Source: Symbiodinium natans (lineage: Eukaryota; Sar; Dinophyceae; Suessiales; Symbiodiniaceae). Taken from it: DNA of 64,000 bases. Under the pieces are notes generated by a model. That model was given only the letters and a program-made list of their open reading frames with translations. It did not search any database and had not been told where the DNA came from. Shown piece by piece: positions 42,459 through 51,200 of this stretch (its first letter is position 1; every line of letters begins with the position of its first letter). The position numbers were made by a program, and so were the translations under genes. The stretch lies in the NCBI GenBank assembly GCA_905221605.1, contig CAJNDS010002479.1, positions 1,189,319 through 1,253,318 of the forward strand, given 5' to 3'.

Positions 42459-42795
42459 GTCTAGGGTTTAGGGTTTAGGGTTAGGGTTTAGAGTTTAGGA
42501 TTCAGGGTTTAGGATTTAGGGTTTAGGGTTTAGGGTTTAGGGTTTAGGGTTTAATGTTTTTGGCTGAGGGCCCGCAGAAGTTTCGAGAACATGGTCCCTT
42601 ATGGGTCTTCCTAAGTCCCCTGATGCCCGTATCAACCTAAACCCTAAAATATCTAAACCCGAAACCCTAAACCCTAAAGCCCTACCCGCCAGTCTATGGC
42701 AAACCGTGACCAACGTATCCTAAGTCCTAACCCCTGAACCCTAAACCTTCAACCCCAATTTTCATACCTAAGTGGAGGAACTGAGAGCTGATGGC

Positions 42796-42919
42796 CCTAA
42801 AACCCTAAACCCTAAACCCTAAACCCTAAACCCTAAACCCTAAACCCTAAACCCTAAACCCTAAACCCTAAACCCTAAACCCTAAACCCTAAACCCTAAA
42901 CCCTAAACCCTAAACCCTA
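42796..42919 (-). repeat. CCCTAAA array, about 18 units
   Basis: Perfect units. Confidence 0.95.
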
Positions 42920-43025
42920 CACTGGTCTTTGTTGATGCCTGGGTGAGTCCCCACAAACAAGACCTGGGCTCGACAATCGGGATTTGGGGTAGGAGTTTGA
43001 ATTTTAAGGTGTTGTTGGGTTGCGG

Positions 43026-43110
43026 GTTTAGGGTTTAGGGTTTAGGGTTTAGGGTTTAGGGTTTAGGGTTTAAGGTTTAGGGTTTAGGGTTTAGGGTTTA
43101 GGGTTTAGGG
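43026..43110 (+). repeat. TTTAGGG array, about 12 units
   Basis: Opposite orientation to the block about 100 bp upstream. Confidence 0.95.
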
Positions 43111-43111
43111 C

Positions 43112-43210
43112 TTGTGGCCATGGAGCCCGAGCCGCATGTCCTGCAGGCGACTCTTCTGGTGATTGCCCGCAAACCGGAGGAGCAACATCGGCCACTGGGA
43201 TTCCCAATGG
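43112..43210 (+). CDS. Candidate exon, unknown protein
   Basis: Strongly protein-like: VAMEPEPHVLQATLLVIARK, then PEEQHRPLGFPM, squeezed between a TTT AGGG-type and a CCCTAAA block. No family recognised. Confidence 0.5.
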
Positions 43211-43447
43211 CCCTAAACCCTAAACCCTAAACCCTAAACCCTAAGTGCTTTCCGTTTAGGGCTTCTAGGTTTAGGGATAAGGGTTTAGGGTTAGGGGTTT
43301 AGGGTTCAGGGTTATCAGCCCAATGGTGCTTTTTGTATGGGGCTTAGGGGTTTTTGGGCATTAGGTTTGCTTTTGTTCCATTGGTTTAGGGTTTAGGTGG
43401 TTTAGGGCTGTTTGTCAGGAACACTAGACAGTATTCGGAAATGATAA

Positions 43448-43640
43448 CCCTAAACCCTAAACCCCAAACCCTAAACCCTAAGCCCCAAGCCCTGCGCCCT
43501 AAACCCGAAACCCTAAACCCTAAGCCCCAAGCCCGAAGCGCTAAGCCCTAAGCCCTAAGCCCTAGGCCCTAAGCCCTAAGCCCCAAACCCTAAACCCTAA
43601 ACCCTAAACCCTAAGCCCTAAGCCCTAAGCCCTAAACCCT
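43448..43640 (-). repeat. CCCTAAA/CCCTAAG mixed array
   Basis: Sub-blocks of CCCTAAA, CCCCAAG and CCCTAAG alternate over about 190 bp. Confidence 0.9.
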
Positions 43641-44258
43641 GCACCTGAGAAGCCCCCAGAGGTCCTGGTGGCGGCTAGAACGAAATGCTTTGGCCTGGGG
43701 GAGGCCGGCAGTTGATTGTTGCAGGGTTTAGGGCCTGGGCTCTGGGTTATATTTTTAGGGTTTAGCGTTTCTTGCCCTAAACCCTGAACCCTGAACCCTG
43801 AAACTCTAAACCCTAAACCCTAAACCTTATCGGGGTTTAGTGTTCCGTTCAAAAGGACTGAGTCCCTCACCCGATCCTGAAACCTGAGCCCTATGCCCTA
43901 AAACGTTAGAATTAACCATTTTTTGGGTTAAGGGTTAAGGGTTTGGGTTTGGGGTTTAGGTTTAGGGCGACACGTTGTCTATGAAGTGCTCATGCCTTTC
44001 ACCTTAGGCCAGGCAGTGTTTGCCCCTTGTCTTAACACTAGGACTTGCCGGGCTTACCCTAAACACTAAAACTTCTAACCCCAGCCTTCAAGCTTGCGTT
44101 TTGTCCTGCACGCTCCAAACCCTAGACCCTCAACCCTGAACCTGGTTTTGTTTCGCCAATTTCTTGTCAACCCTAAACCCTAAATCCTAGACCCTAAAAG
44201 CTAAACCATTTTTGGACGCACCAAAGAGCAGGCTCCTTGAGACTTTCTTCGACCGGGC

Positions 44259-44280
44259 GGGGGGGGGGGGGGGGGGGGGG
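44259..44280 (+). repeat. Poly-G tract, 22 bp
   Basis: Uninterrupted G run after a short open stretch (LDAPKSRLLETFFDRA). Confidence 0.95.
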
Positions 44281-44909
44281 TTCGGGTTGCAGTGGCTGCT
44301 TGAAGGTTCATGGGGCACCTGTAAAGGGCTTAGGGCTTAGGGCTTAAGGTTTAGGGTTTAGGGTTTGGGGTTTTGGGGTTTAGGATTTAGGGTTCAGGGT
44401 TTAGGTCTAGGGTTTAAAGTTTAGGGTTTGGGGCAAGAGGGTTGGGGTGTAGGCGGTTGAGGGGCTGTAGGTAGGGTTGCTGGATTTAGTCCCGTGTATT
44501 TCGTACAGCTACCCCTACTTATGAGCCAAGAGCCTTCGAGCAGGGATACCAAAGCACTCAGCACTCTAAACCGAACGTTGGATAGGCCCCTAAGCCCTGA
44601 ACCTGGGAAGGGTTTAGGGTCTGGGGTTTTGGGTTCAGGGTTTAGGGTTTAGGGTTTTGGGTTTAGGGTTTGGGGCTTAGGGCTTAGGGCTCAGGGCTTA
44701 GGGTTCCTCCCTTCTTTAGAAGCCTCCAATCTCGAGGAGCATGGGCATGGGCGAGGCCAGGGGAAACTCGGGAGGGGTGGGTCCAGGGTTGAGGGTTCAG
44801 TGTAGAGTGCAGGCGTTTCGGGGTTTAGGGTTTAGGGTTTGGGGATCCCTAAACCCTAAATAACTCTAAACCCTAAACCCTAAACCCTAAACCCTAAACC
44901 CTAAACCAG

Positions 44910-44973
44910 GTGGCCAGCTTCTCCTAGATCGTCTTTCTGAGGCCCTTAGTACCCTCATATGCACCTGGTTGAG
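44910..44973 (+). CDS. Candidate exon, unknown
   Basis: After AAACCAG: GQLLLDRLSEALSTLICTWL. Leucine-rich and helix-like. A CCCTAAA block precedes it. Confidence 0.4.
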
Positions 44974-45138
44974 ACCTAAACCTCAAACCCTGGAACACTA
45001 CAAGCCCTAAACCTAAGTCCGAAACCCCTCTACCCTGCCTAGACACCCTGGTGCTGAAATTCTGGCCCTGCTCGTTGTTAGTAGGGCTTCTGGGCTCAAT
45101 GAGATCACATACCCTTGCTTCTCTAAACCCTGAACCCT

Positions 45139-45247
45139 TGACCCTAAACCCTAAACCCTAAACCCTAAACCCTAAACCCTAAACCCTAAACCCTAAACCC
45201 TAAACCCTAAACCCTAAACCCTAAACCCTAAACCCTAAACCCTAAAC
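45139..45247 (-). repeat. CCCTAAA array, about 15 units
   Basis: Perfect units. Confidence 0.95.
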
Positions 45248-45259
45248 CATGCCCAGGTG

Positions 45260-45955
45260 CAGAGTACCCTGTAAGGCCCCATCAACCCCACAAGCCTCTG
45301 AAGCGCTTTGCAGGGTTCATTTCCCACAGATTGGTAGCTGCTGTTTACATAACCCTCTTGGAAACAACTTGAAGAGAAGCCTCTGAAAACGACTTCTTGG
45401 GAAACTACCCACTTGAAACAACCCTAAACCCTAGTTAAAAAGAAGGGCCCTAAAACTAAACCCCAAACCCGCTAAACCCCTGAAAGCCAAAATCCCCTAG
45501 AACCCGAGACCCTGCACCCCCTCAATCCGTAAAAGCCCTAATCTCCAATAAAACCTAAACCTGAACCCTGAACCCCGTAAACCCCGTAAAGCCCTAGTCC
45601 CCCAAACGCCCTAAACCTAAACCCTAAACCTCCTAAACCCTAAACCTCCTAAACCCGAAACCTGAAACCCTACTCATTGAATTCTCTGAGCCTATGAAAA
45701 AGCTTACGCACTACTTACGAAGCTCCCCAAACCTTAGGGCTTATAACGGCCGGTGGCCTCTTTATCTGTTACCCTTCTACCTTAGTATAGCCCCTAGATT
45801 CCTGGATACCCTAATAAGAACCCCCTTACAGAACAGAAACCCTACTTAAAGAGACCACCAACCCATGTAACTCAGGGCCTTAGGGTTTACGAGTCCTAGG
45901 GGGCAAGGTTCAAGGGATGAGGCACCCCTAAAGGTTTCCCTTGACATGCTCCTTG
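45260..45955. other. Decayed repeats and unique sequence
   Basis: CCTAAACC motifs are scattered from 45420 to 45675. No coding stretch is convincing. Confidence 0.5.
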
Positions 45956-45958
45956 TAT

Positions 45959-46045
45959 GGTTTAGGGTTTAGGGTTTAGGGTTTAGGGTTTAGGGGTTAG
46001 GGTTTAGGGTTTAGGGTTTAGGGTTTAGGGTTTAGGGTTTAGGGC
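45959..46045 (+). repeat. TTTAGGG array, about 12 units
   Basis: Perfect apart from one 8-bp unit. Confidence 0.95.
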
Positions 46046-46088
46046 CCTTATGATCCTTAAAAAGGGACCCCTAAACCCAAGGGTACAA

Positions 46089-46208
46089 CCTTAAGGGTCC
46101 AAGGCAGAACCCCTACTTGGAGTATCCTTAAGGGTCCAAGGTAGAACCTCATGATACCCCTAAACCCTAAGTCCTAAACCCTAAACCTTAAGGGTCCAAG
46201 GTAGAACC
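46089..46208. repeat. Three copies of a 23-bp motif around a CCCTAAA block
   Basis: CCTTAAGGGTCCAAGG plus AGAACC, with T or C between, at 46089-46111, 46126-46148 and 46186-46208. The last two are identical and bracket a 37-bp insert with CCCTAAA-like units. Confidence 0.8.
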
Positions 46209-46252
46209 CTAAACCCTAAACCCTAAACCCTAGATACGTCCCTTTCTGCAAG

Positions 46253-46318
46253 GACTTTCTGATGAAGGGCTACCCGCCCAAAACGCTGCTCGAAGCGGTC
46301 TGCTGCTCGAGACGAAGG
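46253..46318 (+). CDS. Candidate exon, unknown
   Basis: After TCTGCAAG: DFLMKGYPPKTLLEAVCCSR, then RR, running into GGTTTAGGG. It is the last plus-strand exon candidate before the retrotransposon, which may therefore sit in an intron of this gene. Confidence 0.45.
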
Positions 46319-46420
46319 GTTTAGGGTTTAGGGTTTAGGGTTTAGGGTTTAGGGTATAGGGTTTAGGGTTTAGGGTCCCTTGCCTGGTTTAGGGTTTAGG
46401 GTTTAGGGTTTAGGGTTTAG
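46319..46420 (+). repeat. TTTAGGG arrays hit by the retrotransposon
   Basis: Two blocks (46319-46375 and 46388-46420) separated by CCCTTGCCTGG. The second ends in TTTAG, the target duplicate of the copia insertion. Confidence 0.9.
46416..46420. repeat. Target site duplication, left copy
   Basis: TTTAG, identical to 58307-58311. Five base pairs is the usual size for copia integrases. Confidence 0.85.
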
Positions 46421-46594
46421 TACGTAAAGTAGGAAAAGACCCAGCGGTTTTGCTTTTAGGACCACCCCCAATTGAGTTAACTGGCTAGCGGAGTTCCTAC
46501 CAAACCCCCTATAACCCTACCCAAGAGGCCGGATCCATGCCTTTCTCGAACAAAAACAGCCTGCAGATGCGTACCTTGCCAGGGAGCTCACGCA
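46421..46594 (-). repeat. 3' LTR (174 bp)
   Basis: Identical over its whole length to 58133-58306. Read on the minus strand it starts TGCGTGAGCTCC and ends CTACTTTACGTA, so the termini are TG...TA rather than TG...CA. Confidence 0.95.
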
Positions 46595-46603
46595 CTCCCC
46601 CTC
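46595..46603 (-). other. Polypurine tract
   Basis: GAGGGGGAG directly precedes the TG of the 3' LTR, the position where plus-strand DNA synthesis is primed in LTR elements. This fixes the inner LTR edge. Confidence 0.8.
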
Positions 46604-46980
46604 GCCAGCAGTTCCAAACCACTGGCGACAGAGAGTCTTGGAAAAGATTCTGCCGAACTCCCTTAGAGGCACTCGGTGGTTTGGCCACAGTGCCACGTGA
46701 GTGATTAGCGAAATGTTTGGACAAAAGCCCGACCCGATTCCCAGCATTCCTCAGCCTGCGCTGTACAATGAGGAACTGTTCCCTTCAGGAACGTTGAATC
46801 CTAGGGTCGCTCTGGCATCCGGGCCAGCCTCAAGAGCATCAGAGGAGTTTGAGAACTGACTACCAAGACAAGCCCGATAGCTATAAAAGCCTGATCCTCC
46901 AGATCAACAGCTCTCAATCCCCTCTTAGATCCTAGCTGGCGGTGAGTCCGCAAGCACTATGCTTACAAACTCTGTCTGCT

Positions 46981-48201
46981 TTATCCGGATTCGTCGGATG
47001 ACCCTTCATCTTTAGCACTTCTCAACAGGTATGCTCCAACACACCTTTGGAAGTCATCTTGCACCTCCTCCGGATAGCAGTCTGTATCTACAGCGAAGCC
47101 CGCCCTCCATAAGCTAAACAAAATCCTAGCCCTACCTGGGACGCCCGTTGGTAGCGGCATAGGCACGAAGGCTTGGTCTTCGGTCTGACTCGCAGCTGTT
47201 CTGAATTTGCCCTTCTTAGGCAAGATTCGGCAGAAGGCCCACTTCAGGATCTCCCAAACCCCGATGACACACACACAGAGCCCCAAACCTAAGCTGTACA
47301 ATCCCGTACTTTCCGAGTCCGAGTTGAAGGCTCTTGGGCATGAGGCAACTTGACGCTGGTCTTCACGGAAGAGAACAAGCGAACGGTCATCGCCTGACTG
47401 CACCGAGTGTGCCTCAGCAGGATTTGCGAGACCAAAGATCAGGATCAAGGCGATCAGGAACATGATGGGCCACGATGTACTGGCATCTGAGGCGGAACGC
47501 GAAGCTCTTGGAAGGTGCAACTGAAAGGTACAGGGCCGCTCTGAAAGTACAAATCGGCAGAGGTCGGTGATCGACAGGGAACCTCCCCATACAATGGAGT
47601 TGAAGCATACCCATGCGCGGTAAAGAGCCGCCAAGCCCCAAGCCAGCATAGGACAACAAAAGAAAGCATAGGCGTGCTCACTCGTCGAAGCGTTTGTTCC
47701 AGCACATTGTCCAACCCCGACCGCCCTGTGTTGCGAAATCCATACTAGCACTACAGCCCCGGCAAACAATCCTCCAACAATCAACCCTCCTAAGAAGCCA
47801 GTCAACAAACCCACAACAACACCTTCTTGGACATCAATATTTGGGGGTCCCCAATTTAAATCACTCTCACTCCCTTCTGTGCATGTGTACATGGACTCCT
47901 CTGCAGAAGTAAAATCACTTTCACTCCCTTCTGTGCATGTGTACGTGAACTCCTCTGCAGACGTAAAATCACTCGGCACTCCGTGGGAGCGCAAGGCGTC
48001 ATGAAACTCCCGCCAATCCCCACCCGCCAGACCATCTACGACTGTCTGTACGGCTTCCTGCGACCAACCCGGAAGGGGGACGCGAAGTACATCATCAATG
48101 TAGCCCACGAGCAAAGACTCCTCTTCTGCACTATAGGTTGCCCCTACCCCCAATGCCAACACATTGGCCCCTGTCGGCTCTACCCCGCCATCGGACTCCA
48201 A
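46981..48201 (-). CDS. Second frame: putative membrane (env-like) protein
   Basis: About 406 codons in the position of an env gene, between Pol and the 3' LTR. It has hydrophobic segments near residues 128-155, 180-200, 244-259 and 301-323; the third is followed by ANPAEA, which looks like a signal-peptidase site. An 18-residue tandem repeat (DFTSAEE...) covers residues 78-113. The first codon given is TTG; the only ATG in frame is codon 104, and the frame is open upstream to a TAA at 48229-48231. It begins one nucleotide out of register with the Gag-Pol stop. It may be reached by +1 frameshifting, splicing or non-ATG initiation. No sequence family recognised; env-like is inferred from position and membrane segments only. 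Confidence 0.7.
   Translation of the reverse strand: MESDGGVEPTGANVLALGVGATYSAEEESLLVGYIDDVLRVPLPGWSQEAVQTVVDGLAGGDWREFHDALRSHGVPSDFTSAEEFTYTCTEGSESDFTSAEESMYTCTEGSESDLNWGPPNIDVQEGVVVGLLTGFLGGLIVGGLFAGAVVLVWISQHRAVGVGQCAGTNASTSEHAYAFFCCPMLAWGLAALYRAWVCFNSIVWGGSLSITDLCRFVLSERPCTFQLHLPRASRSASDASTSWPIMFLIALILIFGLANPAEAHSVQSGDDRSLVLFREDQRQVASCPRAFNSDSESTGLYSLGLGLCVCVIGVWEILKWAFCRILPKKGKFRTAASQTEDQAFVPMPLPTGVPGRARILFSLWRAGFAVDTDCYPEEVQDDFQRCVGAYLLRSAKDEGSSDESG
47863..47970 (-). repeat. 54-bp tandem duplication in the second frame
   Basis: Two copies encode DFTSAEE(F/S)(T/M)YTCTEGSES. The only in-frame ATG of the region arises from a single-base difference (ACG to ATG) in the downstream copy, so it is probably not the native start. 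Confidence 0.85.
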
Positions 48202-48202
48202 A

Positions 48203-48207
48203 TCATC
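48203..48207 (-). promoter_or_regulatory. Possible +1 frameshift site at Gag-Pol stop
   Basis: Gag-Pol ends GGA UGA U. Skipping one base at the UGA gives GAU UUG GAG, exactly the frame of the downstream membrane protein, which has no ATG nearby. UGA-U with +1 slippage is the layout of antizyme genes. No pseudoknot was assessed. Confidence 0.35.
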
Positions 48208-51200
48208 CTGCCGCGAAGCAGAGGTGGGTTACAATAGGGTCTGCTGCTGAAGCTTCATCGCCAGATCCCGATTCTCTCCCGAACAAGTTCTCACCTCCGG
48301 CAAAATACAGCTGAACCGCCTGCGCCAAAGGCTCATCTGGCAGCTGAAGTCCATGAGGCACCGCAGCTATCTCTGAAACATCGCCGTCACTGCTATCTTC
48401 TTCCGGGGTTAAATTCCGATTGGCCTGCATGTATGCGCCTGCCACATCGTGCACTTGCAAGCCCCTCGATTGGTATCCCTCTAGGGATGACTGGTGCCGA
48501 TACCGGTCTACAGCATTGTCTATGCCATACCGATAAGTACGAGCCACCTCACGCAGCTCCCGTATTTCAAGACACCTATCCCCTAAAAGACCTACAAAAC
48601 ATTCCCCAAATATAGCCAGCAATCGGCGTAAGAAGTGCGTCTGCTCATCACGTACTCTCCACACCACCAGCTGCGACCTCAGGCCGTGCACGATGCGACT
48701 CACTGCTTCAGGATCTCGAGTCTCTACAGCACCAAGAAGTTCACGGGCATCATGAGCGTTTCCACTACCCGTGCTCCCCCCAATCTGCACTGTAGGCAGG
48801 CCCCCGGTGTCATCACCGGTCAACGTCTCATGGCCACGGCGGGTGTCCGGAGGAGCAACAGCTTGTCCCAAGACTCCTGAACTAGAGGATGATTGCTGGA
48901 CGCGTAGCCGTGGAGAAACATACACTAACTCTGGACTACGGGAGGAAGTGGAAAAAGCTCCTACGTTCGGTGAGAGCTGCATCTCAGGGGTAAGTCTTTC
49001 ATATAACAACATCCTGGCGCGCAACCTCCACCACACTCTCACTAGTCCAACCGTGACCACAAAAACCAGACCGACACCCAGCCCCAAAAGTCCCTGCCAA
49101 GCTTGGAGGTCCCTGGATGGCTGTGCCTGGACAGGCGAAATTACGTCTGTTAGTAGCAATACCCCCAGCCCACTGTACAGGTTGCTACGGCACCCTTCTC
49201 CAGGCTGAATCCGTGCTAGCAGCATCAACACAATCAAAGTGGCCGGCGAAATTCCTACAGAACTTCCCTGCTCCCAGGCTAGGCGTCTCAAAGCCCTGAG
49301 GGTCGATGATTCCGGAGTTTCCGGCGATGATACCCTCACATTGGCCAACGCAAGAAGTTGGAAAATCCTCTGCCTAGCCAGTGGCTTCGTACCTACATCT
49401 GCAATCTGAAAGTCCCCAGGTAGATGGGTCACTACTAGGGTTCCGGCATCTACTCTTTCTCTACCGGCAGCCGCCCGAAGGCGCAAATGGCGATTACGCC
49501 AACTGGAGTTCGCGACCTCGAAAGCTCGAACCGATGCCGTATTGTCGCCGAGTAACATCAAGCTAATCGTATCCTCCAAAAGTTCTTCTACTACTGGCTG
49601 CATGGCTTCTCCGAGTTGTATGGTATTAGTCATACTTACCAGCTCGCTTTCGGCAGATGACAGCGTAATAAACGGCTGTTTGGTTGATTCCCAGAGTAAC
49701 AAAGATCCTCGCCACAGCACAAAAGAAGATTGCATTGAACGTGCACCTGCTGGCCCGTGCGAAGCGTCACTGTACAGTTCAAGCACCGTGTTTGTCCGTG
49801 GCCGCGCCAACTGCCCATGCGGCGCCCACATATCCTTGACGGAGTTCGTATACTCTAACCCCATGCTGGCAGTTCCCTTCAAATAACGAAGAACTTGATG
49901 GCCCATAGCCACCACAAATTTCGGGGACTTAGTGGAGTACTGAGCCATGCGGGCAATCGTATACGAAAGGTCCGGACGGCTCCGCGTGGACATCCATAGT
50001 AGAGCCCCTGTAAGAGCTTGTGCTGCGCGGACGTCAGCCAGCCCAAACTCTTCCTGCTCTTCCGGTTCCTGCCATTTCACCATCGGTACAGGCGCCACGT
50101 CATCGACACTGTACTTGGCTAATAGCTCTGTCAGATATGACTCTTGCGTTACTCGGAACCCGGACGCCGTACGTACCACTTCCAGACCGCAGAACTTCAC
50201 CGTCTTCCCTACCTCTAGCCACTCCGGGTCTGACAGCTTCCAAGTATGCTGTATCACCTCGATGACTGCACGACACAAGGCTAGCACACCAAAAACAATA
50301 AAGTCATCAACGTAAATTACCATCACCGCCTCGATTTCCAGACCCGGAACTCGAATTAGCCATAAGGCTTCGTCTGATTGCGCCTGAAAGAACCGATACA
50401 CCTTCTCGCCCAGGTTGACCGTAAGATCCTTGATTGTAGCGTCGCGGTACATTGCCCAATCCCGCGGACTGGTCTTGAGACCGTACAGCGCCTTAAGGAT
50501 ACGCCACCTGTCGGTGGGCTCCAAAATTTTTAGGTCAACCAGGAGGTGCGGCGGTTTCACAATCCAAATTTCTTGCTGACTGACCTGCTGCAGCGGGGCG
50601 TGCAAGAAGGCGGTTTTTATGTCCGCAACTACCCCCACCCAGTGGCACTGGAGGGAGACAAACGCGATCACAGTCCTTACCGTAGCTGCGTCTACACCTG
50701 CCGCGTAAAGACTATCGGCGGAAAGGTCCTGTTGCAGGTAGTTACCGCAGCAAACTGCTCTGAATCTCCGGCGACCTACGCCAGCCTTTCTTGTCAGGAC
50801 AGCCTTTCCCGGGATTTGCAGCACCTTATACCCCTGCGACACCCACTTGTTCACCTCCTGAGTACTGACACGCTCGACCGCTTGAGTGACTGTTTCTAGG
50901 CTTTGTACTTCCTCTAGGGCTGCTGGCCTCCAGAGCGGCAACTCTTGCCTAGCTTGCTCCAAGCTAATCGTACGAGTTTGACGAAAAATCTCATCAGGCT
51001 CTGGATCATGGGTTCCAAGAGGCACATCCGTACAAATGGCCCTAATGCTGCCTTGAAGCTCTACAGCCGGCTGCTCCCGCGCCAAGAGACTTTCGTACCA
51101 TTCACACTCTAACCGGGCAACCCGAAGCATTTCGACAACTTCACGTCCATACCCGTTCCTTACAGCGTCGGTGAGCTCTTGAGCTGTTCGGGTCTTAAAG

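Noticed and set aside
46509-46747. Short minus-strand open frames at the 3' LTR
   Set aside because: They lie across the LTR and untranslated region; no ATG context or conservation argument.
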